Positions 10,505 to 20,985 of a stretch of DNA of 64,000 bases are shown here, one piece after another; position 1 is the first letter of the stretch, and each line of letters begins with the position of its first letter. This DNA comes from Salvelinus alpinus (lineage: Eukaryota > Chordata > Actinopteri > Salmoniformes > Salmonidae). The stretch lies in contig NC_092110.1 in the NCBI RefSeq assembly GCF_045679555.1, forward strand, positions 971,501 to 1,035,500. The letters run 5' to 3'. A program made the translations under genes and the position numbers. Under the pieces are notes generated by a model. The model was not told the DNA's origin. It searched no databases and worked only from the letters and a program-made list of their open reading frames with translations.

Positions 10505-11159
10505 GGCTGCATCAGGCTGCTGATTATCCCGCACACCTGTCACCATCGTCTCTTGCACCAGCGCCTCATGACACTCACCTGGACTCCATCACCTCAGCCG
10601 GCTCGTCGGGCTATCATGCCTCCGCCGGATTGCCAGGCTCCCCTGCTTCCACCGGCTCGTCAGGTTCTCATGCCTCAGCTGGCTCGCCAGGCTCCCCTGC
10701 CTCAACCAATCTGTCAGGTTCCCCCACCCCAGCTGACTCAACAGGTTACCGTGCCTCAGCTGGCATGACAGGTTCTCGCACATCAGCAGGGGTGACAGGT
10801 TCTCGCGCATCAGCAGGGGTAACCGGTCCGCTCCTGATCCCCGGGTTCGTCCCCTTTGATGGCGTCCTGCGGCTGGAGCCGCGCGTCGGGAAGGGGGTAC
10901 TGTCACGTATACTCCCTCTCCGGCCTCTAGGTCATCAGGCTGCTGATTATCCCGCACACCTGTCACCATCGTCTAATGACACTCACCTGGACTCCATCAC
11001 CTCCTTGATTATCTTCCCTATTTCTGTCAATCCCCTTGGTTCTTTCCTCAGGTGTTATTGACTCTGTTTCATGTCAGTGCGTTGTTTTGTGTTTTGTGTT
11101 TATTTATTAAAACACTCACTCCCTGTACTTGCTTCCCGACTCTCAGCGCACTTGTTACA
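10505..11159 (+). mobile_element. Deleted LTR retroelement: LTR remnant, VNTR, polypurine tract, 3' LTR
   Basis: The 3' LTR runs from TGTCACGTATACTCC at 10901 to CTTGTTACA at 11159 and includes TTTATTAAAACAC. It is preceded by a polypurine tract GGGAAGGGGGTAC (10888-10900). Before that are nine 27-bp (9-codon) units at about 10594-10836. About 85 bp of the same LTR reappear at 10511-10600 (CATCAGGCTGCTGATTATCC), giving a truncated 5' LTR joined directly to the repeats. Nearly all internal sequence (PBS, gag, pol) is missing. Confidence 0.7.
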
Positions 11160-14100
11160 CCTCACCTCCATCACAGACTGGTCTTCTCTGGCTGCCTGAC
11201 CCTGTTGAGACCACTGTCACCATCTGATCCTCCAATAATGAGGCATGACAAATAATGACCTTGGTGTAGCTTTAAACTTAAGCTGCTGTCCTGTTCAAAA
11301 TGGAACTTGGTGTCATTCACTGATATCGTTAGTAAAAAATTCACCTGAGCTCCGTAGACTGGTCTTCCCTGGCTTTCTGACACTGCTGGGAAACCTGTCA
11401 CCATTTGATCTTGCATGATGAGCATAAGGTTGTGTACTGACTGCACTAGAAGGCTGCATTCTTGCGGGATCATTGCTGCGTGGTCAGATTTTTTTATGCT
11501 GTGGCTGGGAGTGGGCGGTCAGACAGGCGACTTTGGGAGGACATTTTTTGGGGGGTTCGACAGATTATTTGGAAACGGTCCTCTTTCCGCTTTGTGTGCG
11601 TCAGTCAACCTATTGTATTAAAAGCACATTTTTTGCATCATTCACAGAGTCACTTCACTGCTTCTACTTCAGTAGCCTACCTCTCCTAGTTGGGCGTGAG
11701 AGTTCAAGCGTGACTAGTATGTGTGGTCTCATTGAAATAGAGTTGAAAGAAACAACGCTGGAGTAGAGAAGCAGGTACAGAGAGTGAACATTTAAAATTG
11801 CACAGACAAGGAACAGGTCAGGAACAGCGTCAAAACACAGGTGATTGAGTCCAGGTGAGTCCAATGAATCGCTGATGCACGTGATGAGGTGTGCATAATG
11901 ATGGTGACAGGAGTATGTAGTGCAGGGCAGCCTGGCTCCCTCGAGCGCCCAGGAGGGAGAGCGGGATCAGACGTGACAGTACCCCCCTGTAGGGGCGCCA
12001 CTCGGCTACCCACCTGGGTGAGCCTGACGGGCCGGCCGAGGCACGGGCTCTGGACAAGCCGGCTGGGCGTAACATGCTGATGAACCGGCAGAGGCGTGGG
12101 AGCCTGGCGATCCGGCGGAGGCGTGAAAGCCTGTCGGTCCCGCTGAGGCGTGGGAGCCTGATGAGCCGGCTGAGGTGTAAAAACCTGACGATCCGGCTGA
12201 GGCCTGACGTGGGATGGGCGCCTGCCGAGCCAACTGGGGCAAAGAAACCTCTCGAGCCAGCTAGGGCGTGGAAGCCCGACGAGACAGCTGAGGCACCCCC
12301 GGTTCAATCGGCGGCGGCCCCCGGACCCGGCGTCACCACCAACCGAAAGGCCAGCACTCCCCGATGCTTCATTTGGTGGCTTTGCATTCTGTAAGAACTG
12401 ACGCTGGAGTAGAGAAGCAGGTACAGAGAGTGAACATTTAATATAGCACAGACATGGAACAGGAACTGGGTAACAGAACCGGGTAACAAAACAACAAACA
12501 ACAATTAATGCTGAAGCTGGGAACAGAGCTGGGGAACAGACAGATATAGGGGAGGTAATAGCACAGGTCATTGAGTCCAGGTGAGTCCAATGAATTGCTG
12601 ATGCGCGTGACGAGTGAAGCAGGTGTGCGTAATGATGGTGGCAGGAGTGCTTAGGGCAGGGCAGCCTGGCACCCTCGAGCGCCGGGGAGGGAGAGCGGGA
12701 GCAGGCATGACAAGAGTAGGAAGCCTACATTGGCGGAGAATCAAGTGGCAGTTAACTTGAAAATGAAATTAACTTAAATATGATTACACTGTTGTTTACT
12801 ATAGTGTCTGTAAATACATATTTATAATGGAAAGAAGTGGAGTGCGCTCAACCAATGTGAGTCGAAGTGCAATCAACACATGTAATCATTAAAAGAAAAA
12901 GGCACGACGCGCACATAGGTTTGGCTACTATGGTGAGAGAGCCTTTTAATTTTCAATAAATATTGATTACCCATTTATTTGTCTCTGCTTGCAAATCCTC
13001 CTCCTAAAAGGTAGGCTATAGCCTATAGGCCTATGCAAAACTTAGCAAGTGTTGCTGTCTTCATTCTTGCTGCTTCCAGTTCAGTAGCCATGCCCGTGAG
13101 ATCAGGTGCGAGTGTGGTGTCAATTAAATAGAGTAGGCTATAGCCTAGGCATGGGCGGAGAAGCCCGGAGCAGTTATCGATCCAAGGAAATGTATTTCCT
13201 AAATAGGCCTATGATTAGGCTATAGTTTACAACATGACAAATAAGCTTAAATATTGATCACCCATATTTCTCAGTCTGAAAACCTTCCCACTCCTAAAAG
13301 GTAGGCTATAAAAATAGCTCAAGGGAAAGTGCAAGTCTCTCCAACTCTGCTCTCTTCAAACTATATCTAGCATATTGGCAGATATAGCCCAGTAATACAA
13401 TACAAGGGCCAATCTCTGGTAATTTAACCCATATTTTTTGTTATTTGTGCGAGTTTGATATTGCCTGTAGGGTGCAAAATTGCTGGAACCATGGCTGGCA
13501 AGTGAGCTGGGTCACATACACCTAAAATAACATTGCGTGACCAGTTCATGCGCTAGCGGGTGGGAGTCGAACAGAGAGCTAGCTGGTGCAGGCGGCAGCA
13601 GGAAGAAGAAACCGGCCTGTGCAGAACTCAGTCTGTGCACCATGATAGTGACGCCGGTAACGTTCGAGCTGTTTATTACTGTGTCAGTGTGAAAAGTAGG
13701 GAACTAGCTAGGGAAACTGACAGATCAATAACGTTACATTGCCATACAGATGAATAAAACTCACATTGCAGTGAAAACATATCAGAATATCAATTTTCAA
13801 TTGTTTGGCCGATGTTTTAGCCAAGTTAATTTACTTCTGAAACGGGACAAAACAAAGGCTTCAAAACATTGGCAAGTGCTGACCTGGCTGTGTTAGCTAC
13901 TCGCTAGCGTAGCACTGCAAATAAACACTTTTTTTTCTGTTAAGTTAAACAGCAGGTACCTCAGTCAACTAAAGAGTAGCCGGTTTCTGCTCTGCTTGCT
14001 TTTACAACTTAGTGAAAAAGTGCAACACACACACACTGAACTATGCTCAACTCTCCTGTGCTGGTCCAGCCAGCCTTCCAGAAGCTTTGCCTTCACACAG

Positions 14101-14260
14101 CCTGTTGCCCGCTCCTAAATCCAGCAGGCTGAACACTCCAAACAGCCTACCCCAACACTAGGAGGCATCCGGATGGTCGTAAAGCACATTGTTGTTGCTT
14201 TTTGTATCACATTACAATGATAAGACTGGGGGGGACAAAAATGCCATTTCAGAATGTGGG
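11160..14260 (-). mobile_element. hAT-like element, copy A (non-coding part), interrupted
   Basis: Several blocks match copy B (16694-17880) in the opposite orientation. Examples are the GGGGGGGACAAAAATG / GAATGTGGGCGGGACATGAC block at 14225-14272, the AAGCAAGCAGAGCAGAAACA block near 14000, ATCAATAACGTTACATTGCC near 13725, and CTGAGCTCCGTAGACTGGTC near 11347. The terminal repeat seen in copy B is missing here. An LTR element sits inside at 11744-12712. No transposase motif was found in this copy. Confidence 0.6.
11744..12712 (-). mobile_element. Compact non-autonomous LTR retrotransposon with both LTRs
   Basis: On the minus strand the 5' LTR is 12712-12390 and the 3' LTR 11978-11744. The latter is shorter because of an internal deletion. 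The 5-bp duplication AGAGT flanks the whole unit at 11739-11743 and 12713-12717. The 411-bp interior has no gag or pol. It encodes degenerate 9-residue units such as DRQVFTPQP, AHQAPTPQR and DRQAFTPPP (about 12240-12080), and ends in a polypurine tract AGGGGGGTAC next to TGTCACGT of the 3' LTR. It resembles a small retroelement derivative mobilised in trans. The organisation is seen directly; mobilisation is inferred. Confidence 0.8.
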
Positions 14261-14301
14261 CGGGACATGACCTCCACCACAATATCTACATACACTATTG
14301 C

Positions 14302-14785
14302 TGTAATGAACACGAGGGGAGACAGAGAGCTGGTTTCAAGCGCAGGAAGCAGTAGGTGTTAATTGCAAAGGACCACAGGAGGCAGGTAGCTGGGTCCAAG
14401 GGCAGGCACAAGGTCATACACAGGGCAACAGTACAGGCTGGGAAAAGGCTAGTAACGTAGTCCGGGAGATCAGGCAATAGGTAAATAACAGGAAATCCGA
14501 TAGGCTAAAGTACAGGCAGGGAATAGGCAAAAGGCATCATTAGTGAAGCAGGCAAAAACTATCATACATGGGAGGAGTAAATCACAGGGGAAAACCAGCA
14601 CTCTGAAAGACATGTGTCAAGCAAACAATACCTCACAGTGATGGGGTGCAAAGAACTGAACTAAATAGTGTGTTATAATGACATACAGGTATGTGAACAG
14701 GTGATTAGAATTTTGGGATCTGGAAAGTGAGCTGCGTTCAGGGGATCTACGTGTTTGAGGGTGTGAGTTGGAAGCAAACGTTACA
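14302..14785 (-). mobile_element. Solo LTR with ATTGC target duplication
   Basis: On the minus strand the element begins TGTAACGTTTGCTTCC (14785) and ends TCGTGTTCATTACA (14302), with TG/CA termini. ATTGC is present at 14297-14301 and 14786-14790. No second LTR or internal region is present, so the copy recombined to a solo LTR. The sequence is unlike families A and B. Confidence 0.75.
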
Positions 14786-14790
14786 ATTGC

Positions 14791-15582
14791 CTGGCCAGTT
14801 AATATCACCACACTCTGTAATAAGCTCCACTAGAGAGCGACAGACTACTCTTCCCTGGCCAAAAATACAAATATATAGTGACAAGTTTAAGGTCTGTTCT
14901 TTACACACAATAAAGCTTTAAAACAATTAATCCCCAAATATCATGTAATAGTTCAGCATTGTTCTGAGAAGACATTGACATGCACACAAGTTCAACACGC
15001 TGTATAGTTTTGTGAACCCATCCTCTTAGGGAAGAACAGTAAATTAGATATCCAAAATAGTTAGTAAGGATACCTGGGGCCCTATAAGTTGGATAGCAAG
15101 TAACATGAATGCATAGGCTACTACTACTACTAGGCAGATCAATGCATGTGCTGCAGGCTAACCCCGTGGTCTAGCTTAACATGTAAATGAAACACAAATA
15201 GATAGATGTCCGTTTTGATTGAGAGCCCGATCTGACCAAGAAGGAATAAAACAATAAAATAAAAATGGCCCTTCTCACCACACTGACGGAGCACAGAGTT
15301 AGCAGTTATGGACGGACAGTTCCTAACTGCCCCGGGTCATACCTGTCCCCTTAGTGGTTCCTGTGGTCGGAGAGTTTTGGCAACTGATGTTGACATCAGC
15401 TGTAGGTCTCAGTGGAAACCGTGAATTCAGTAGATTGACAGCAGCTCTGTTCCTGCAGGGCAACAGGAGGGACACACAGACAGAGGGGGGGCTGAATCCC
15501 AAATCACTCCCTTCCCCTTTGCCTCTCTATTTGCGTGTCTTCGCCATATGCACAAGTGTCCCAAAGCTGAGGGAGTGAAAAT
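14791..15582. other. Gene-less stretch, no recognised element
   Basis: Apart from short open frames without recognisable motifs (for example 15354-15578) and a CTACTACTACTAC microsatellite near 15118-15131, I see no exon, repeat terminus or RNA gene here. Confidence 0.4.
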
Positions 15583-15587
15583 GATCA

Positions 15588-16262
15588 TGTCACGATCGTG
15601 TGGAGGAGAGACGGACCAAGGCGCAGCGGGATATGAATACATCTTCTTTTATTAGAACGACGAAGATGAACACGAAACGAAACACTTATACAAACTATAC
15701 AAAACAACAAACGACCGTGAAGCTACAAACGAAAGTGCACACACAAGCTACTTACGTTCAACATAGACAATTACCCACAAACACCTAAAGCCTATGGCTA
15801 CCTTAAATATGGCTCCCAATCAGAGACAACAATAACCAGCTGTCTCTGATTGAGAACCAAATCAGGCAACCATAGACTTTCCTAAACACCTACACTCAAC
15901 CATAGACATACCTAGACACATACACTCAACACAAACCCATACACTACAACCAACACCCCCTATACCATAGGTGTCAAACTCATTCCACGGGGGGCCGAGT
16001 GTCTGCGGGTTTTCGCTCCTCCCTTGTACTTGATTGATGAATTAACATCACTAATTAGTTAGGAACTCCGCACACCTGGTTGTCTAGGGCTTTATTGAAA
16101 GGAAAAACCAAAAACCTGCAGACACTAGGCCCTCCGTGGAATGAGTTTGACACCCCTGCCCTATACCATATAATCACCCAAAACACACACATACCCCATG
16201 TCACACCCTGACCTAACTAAAATAATAAAGAAAACAAATAATACTAAGGCCAGGGCGTGACA
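15588..16262 (-). mobile_element. Solo LTR, family B, with a nested hAT MITE
   Basis: The minus-strand start TGTCACGCCCTGGCC (16262) and end CGATCGTGACA (15588) are flanked by GATCA at 15583-15587 and 16263-16267, an exact 5-bp duplication. The family B inverted repeat is present at 15807-15860. The hAT MITE at 15966-16158 lies within it, so the LTR without the insert is about 474 bp. Confidence 0.8.
15966..16158. mobile_element. hAT-type MITE with exact 8-bp duplication
   Basis: The ends are CATAGGTGTCAAACTCATTC and the near-complement GAATGAGTTTGACACCCCTG. CCCTATAC stands on both sides (15958-15965 and 16159-16166). Terminal inverted repeats with an 8-bp duplication are the hallmark of hAT transposition. 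At 193 bp it has no coding capacity. Confidence 0.9.
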
Positions 16263-17969
16263 GATCAAGGGTGTAGGGGCTAGTTAGACCCTCCAATAGC
16301 CACTTTGGCCAAGGCTGCAGGCTTCAGAGAGAAGTGCTATCCCGACACGCACCGCGATATGTTTGCAGTTTGTGCAATTTGATACAAAAGAATTGAGAGG
16401 CATGCCTAATTATATTACACATGCATTTGTTTATGTCTAATTTTCGAGACGTGACACATGTAACAGAGGAATCATTCAAGTCATGAGTGTGTTCTGAAGT
16501 TGATGGGTTTATTGATCCCCTCGTCACTCTTTGGAAGTGACTGAGTTTCGTCACTAAAACATGACAACAGAGGGCCCTCTGAGAGAGTTGGTAGAGGCGA
16601 GGTGGTGGTTTGGGATTCATCAGAGGAATCAGTGACATGCCTGCTTTTACATAAGAGACTCATGCAGAAGCTTGTAGGAGTATGGTACGGCACAGGGGCG
16701 CAACTTTCACTGGGAAAGAGGGGTCATGTCCCCCCCACATTCTGAAATTGCGTTTTTGCCCCCCCCCCCACACACAGTTTTATCATTGCATTGTGATACA
16801 TAAAAAGCAACATCGGTGTGCGTTAGGACCATGCGGACGCCACAGAGCAGTCGGGTAGGCTGTTTGGCGGTGTCAGCCAGATAGATTTAGGGCCACGTGG
16901 ACACCACCACAGAGTGTTCGGACAAGCTGTGGAAAGGTAATGCTTCTGAAAGGCTGGCTTAAAACTGGCAAGGGAGAGTTGAACAGAGGCAGCAGCTGAC
17001 AGTGTGTATATGTTGAGCATCATTCAGTGTGTATGTGTTGCGCTCTTTCTCTGAGTTGTAAAAGCAAGCAGAGCAGAAACAGGCTACTCTTTATGTTTCA
17101 TCTCCTCTCAACTGAGGTAAATTAATATAGCCAGTTCAGCTCTAGCCTCTAGCTATCTGTCAGATAATAGCCACCTCATTTCGCTATCTAACAGCTCTTG
17201 TGTGTATGGAAATGTTGTTTTGTAACCTTTGTTTTGTCCCGCTGCAACAGAAGTAAATTCATTTCGCTAGTTTTCGCCAGTTGATGTACCACCAAATGTA
17301 CTAGCCAAAATTATTATTATTGCCTCAATTACACTAGACCTGAATCTAACCAGCCAAACGATTGAAGACCGATATTCTGACGTTTTTTTCCAGCACAATG
17401 TGAGTTTTTATTAGTCAGAATAGCAATGTAACGTTATTGATCTGTCAGTTTCCCTAGCTAATTCCCTACTTTTCACACAGAAACAGTAATAAACAGCTCT
17501 ACAGACTTTACTGTCATGGTGCACATTCAGTTCACAACACTATCCTTATCATGTCGTAGCAGAATCAGATGGTGACAGGTGTCCCAGCAGGGTCAGACAG
17601 CCAGGGAAGACCAGTCTACGTAGCTCAGGTGAATTTTGCAGTATATTATAACAATATCAGTGAATGGATAAAAGGTTCCATCTTGAGTTGATGGGTAGGT
17701 CTACAGTGTCTACATGACAGCAGCTTAAGTTTAAAGCTACAGTCTGGGATCTGGGAATTATGGTCATTTCAATGATTGAACCATTGATTCTATTATTGGA
17801 TAATATAATGTATTCATGTATACACCAAGGTAATTCTTTGTCATGCCTGCCTCACCTTAGCAGGATCAGATGGTAAAAGGGGTCTGTACATATGTGCCAA
17901 TGAGAGAGGGTGCGTTAGATATGTTGGTCCTCAATGGATAGTGGTAAAATACAGAAAATGTACAATTAT

Positions 17970-18043
17970 GGAAAAGGCAGGGCAAGCATTTTACAACTGC
18001 AGAAGATGATATTCTACAGTTGTATGCTTGCCCTGCCTTTTCC
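17970..18043 (+). other. 74-nt near-perfect hairpin
   Basis: GGAAAAGGCAGGGCAAGCA (17970-17988) is exactly complementary to TGCTTGCCCTGCCTTTTCC (18025-18043). A second stem of 8 bp (TACAACTG/CAGTTGTA) follows after a 3-nt bulge and closes a 17-nt loop. The geometry resembles a microRNA precursor or the core of a tiny fold-back element. Function is unknown. Confidence 0.6.
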
Positions 18044-18305
18044 GTGTAGCTACCCTACCAATTCACGACGTAGTGGAAAGTGAATAGTGACCCACCCATT
18101 ATATTTTTTTAGATGTATCATCAAAGTTACAGGTTATTAGAAAGGTTTGAAACATCACAGCACAGTTAAAAATATATCTGTCGGATGGAAATCATAAGAG
18201 GGCGGTACACAGAGATAGTTGGGATGGACTGAGAGTTGCTGAGGGGTGGGTTTAAAAGCTAATGTTACATAATATAAAAAAAATATATGTAATGTATACC
18301 GTATG

Positions 18306-18693
18306 TGTCACGTTCTGACCATAGTTCTTGTGTGTTTTGCTTGTTTTAGTGTTGGTCAGGACGTGAGCTGGGTGGGCATTCTATGTTGTGTGTCTAGTTT
18401 GTCTGTTTCTATGTTTGGCCTAATATGGTTCTCAATCAGAGGCAGGTGTTTTGTGTTGTCTCTGATTGGGAATCATATATAGGTGGCTTGTTTTGTGTTG
18501 GGGTTTGTGGGTGGTTGTTTCCTGTCTTTGTGTTTTCTCTGCACCAGATAGGGCTGTATCGGTTTGCCACATTTGTTATTTTGTATCGTGTTTATTGTGT
18601 TATTAAACATGTTGAGCACTGGCTACGCTGCGTGTTGGTCCGATCCCTGTTACACCCTCTCTTCTCGTGAAGAGAGGGAAGGCTGCCGTTACA
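18306..18693 (+). mobile_element. Solo LTR, family B, with GTATG duplication
   Basis: It runs from TGTCACGTTCTGACCATAG to GGCTGCCGTTACA, flanked by GTATG at 18301-18305 and 18694-18698. It has an internal inverted repeat at 18423-18480 (GGTTCTCAATCAGAGG / CTCTGATTGGGAATCA) and TATTAAACATG as a possible polyadenylation region. This is the cleanest copy of family B in the window. Confidence 0.8.
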
Positions 18694-18777
18694 GTATGTG
18701 TTTAAGTAATATCTTTTCAGATGTAATTCATATAAAATAACTATATTCTTGCTACGTAACTACTGTACATGCCATGT

Positions 18778-19115
18778 ACAGTGCCTTCAGAAAGTATTCA
18801 ATTGTATTCCACATTTTGTTGTGTTACATTCTGAATTCTAAATGGATTTAAAAAAAAAACATTTCTCACCCATCTACACACAATACCGCATAATGACAAA
18901 GTGAAAACATGTTTTTAGAAATGTTAGCAAATTTATTGGTAATTAAATACAAAAATATCTAATTTACATAAGTATTCACACCCCTGAGTCAATAGATGTT
19001 AGCGTCACCTCTGGCAGTGATTACAGCTACAGCTGTATGAGTCTTTCTGGTTAAATCTCTAAGAGCTTTGCACATCTGGTTGTACAATATTTGCACATTA
19101 TTATTCAAAAAATAT
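18778..19115. mobile_element. Tc1-like terminus fragment
   Basis: The start CAGTGCCTTCAGAAAGTATT and the text CACACCCCTGAGTCAATAGA are typical of one end of a salmonid Tc1 element. No transposase domain or opposite end is present. Confidence 0.65.
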
Positions 19116-19147
19116 TCAAGCTCTAAAAGTTACAGCTTAATATGCTT

Positions 19148-20558
19148 GTGTTCATTCTAAGGAAGCCAGCAGCAGGCAGTAGTCAGTGCCAGGGATACCC
19201 CTAGACCCAATAAAATCAGGGAGGAAACGGATGCACAATGTAGACAATTAATCCGACACAGCAACAAGAGCAAGGGGGTTGCTGGATATGTTTGAGAAGG
19301 GGATCACAGTCCTATGGCTCCTTGCAGCCTTTGAGGTAACGGAAGAGTTGGAGTGCCTCAATCGCACCTTACAAAAACAAACAGGAAAGTTGCTGGGAGG
19401 CTTGCTCTTCAGACGAAGAGGAGGAGTAGGGATTGGACCAAAGTGCAGCGTGATATTTGGACATAATGAAGTTTAGTAAAGTACTGACGAAAACCGAAAA
19501 CACTTCAACAAACTACAAAATAAGAAAACGACGTAGACAGACCTGAACATGGAACTTACATAAATGCACGAAGAACTCACGAACAGGAACGGACTACATC
19601 AAACGAACAAACAAACCGAAACAGTCCCGTGTGGTGCAACATACACAGACACAGAAGACAATCACCCACAAACAAACAGTGTGAACAGCCAACCTATATA
19701 TGGTTCTCAATCAGAGGAAACGTCAAACACCTGTCCCTGATTGAGAACCATATAAGGCTAATTACAAGTGACCTAAACATAGAAACACAAAACATAGAAT
19801 GCCCACCCCAACTCACGCCCTGACCAACTAAACACATACAAAAATAACATAAAACAGGTCAGGAACGTGACATGTGTTAAGACTACACTGAAGGCAACGA
19901 GATCAGAGGTCCAATTTCAACAGATCTACAGCAGAGTGACAGAGTTGATTGCCAAGATCAAAATCCAGTTTATTCAGCTGCCCCACATCTGTAATCCACC
20001 AAAGATCTTCACTGGCAATGCTGCTTCATACTCACCCACATCCCCAGAGGATTTTTACAGGGCTAAGTTATTCAATGTGCTCGACATAGTTGATGTGCAA
20101 CAATCGGAGAGGTTCAAACAGGGTGGCCTGGAAACTCTGGCTAAGCTGGAGGAAGTTCTTCTCTCTGGGGAGATGGATGCTGCAGTGGTGGACCAGTATC
20201 CAGAGTTGAACAGGAGATCACTTGAGGTGCAGCTGGCCATGGTTCAAGATGCAATACCAGTACAAAACAAGTACAGAAGCTGCATCTGTTCTCAGGAATC
20301 AGCTGCGGTCTATTTGACCAGGCAGAAGCCCTCCTACTAATGGTTGACCCTGCATCCTCTGCTGAAGCCAAGAGGAGTTTCAGTAGTCTAAGGCTGATGA
20401 ACTGGCTCAGAAGTGCATTGGTGTAAAGCAGCTTGAACCATGTGGCAGCCTGTCACATTCATTGGGACAGTCTGGATGAACTAGACATGGAAAAAGTCTG
20501 CCAGCTGTTTGTCTTTGCAAATGACCACTGGAAACATGTGTTTGGAGCTTTTGATTAG
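19148..20558 (+). pseudogene. hAT transposase, interrupted by an LTR
   Basis: A frame with FEVTEELECLNRTLQKQTGK lies before the LTR at 19405-19872. The same protein resumes after it (TTLKATRSEVQFQQIYSRVT, ASYSPTSPEDFYRAKLFNVL, RRSLEVQLAMV). The C-terminal dimerisation segment follows in other frames (VDPASSAEAKRSFSSLRLMN, about 20342; LNHVAACHIHWDSLDELDME; ANDHWKHVFGAFD, stop at 20556-20558). SSAEAKRSFSSLRLxxxWLRS is the typical hAT C-terminal pattern. The LTR, frameshifts and a TAA after 20337 inactivate it. Confidence 0.75.
19405..19872 (-). mobile_element. LTR, family B, left edge lost
   Basis: The minus-strand start TGTCACGTTCCTGACC is at 19872. The family inverted repeat is at 19695-19754 (GGTTCTCAATCAGAGG / CCCTGATTGAGAACCA). 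The other end (CTCCTCTTCGTCTGAAGAGC) lacks the expected GTTACA, and no 5-bp duplication is readable. It sits inside the hAT transposase frame. Confidence 0.65.
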
Positions 20559-20854
20559 ATTGAAAAGATAGAAGTAAGAACAGACAGGGTGAATACCTAA
20601 CCCTGGGATAGTTTTACTTTTCAGTGGGACAATACACATATTTCAATGCCAAAGACACCAGAATGGCTTTCCAAGAGATGCTGAGTGTTCCTAAGGGGTC
20701 CAGTCCTAAAACAAGGGTTGAATAATCCTGCCAAGTAATGGTTCCCAACCAAATTTACTGAGCTTGAGCAATTCTGACAAAAACGAAATATGTTTCCCTA
20801 AGAGTTGCACAGAATGATTTACAGCTATAATTACAGCCAAAGGTTCTGCCAACA

Positions 20855-20985
20855 CTTTTTTATTTATTTTTATTTAACCAGGTAAGTCAGTGGCCTACAC
20901 TGGCCATCATTGTAAATTATCAGGAAACACCTGATGGGGGTGGAGACAAGCACAAAGACAGGTGAAACAGATCAGGGTGTGACAA
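20855..20985 (-). mobile_element. LINE-tail scrap joined to a family A LTR fragment
   Basis: TTTATTTAACCAGGTAAGTC (20868-20887) is the complement of the LINE/SINE tail motif. The following 20925-20985 is the first ~60 bp of LTR family A on the minus strand (TGTCACACCCTGATCTGTTT). Confidence 0.55.

Larger units (their letters stand above)
16694..20600 (+). mobile_element. hAT transposon, copy B, broken up by insertions
   Basis: A hAT-like terminal repeat CAGGGGCGCAACTTTCACTG opens at 16694. A non-coding leader shared with copy A runs to about 17880, and a hAT transposase occupies about 19148-20558. Inserted within are a family B LTR (18306-18693), a Tc1 terminus (18778-19115) and a second LTR (19405-19872). 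I found no right terminal repeat after the transposase, so the right end is lost or diverged. That the leader and transposase belong to one element is an inference from order and orientation. Confidence 0.55.

Noticed and set aside
10589..10969. 126-codon minus-strand frame and 189-codon plus-strand frame over the VNTR
   Set aside because: Long frames are expected in a repeat whose unit length (27 bp) is a multiple of three. The plus-strand repeat may be the end of a retroelement ORF, but it is not a host gene.
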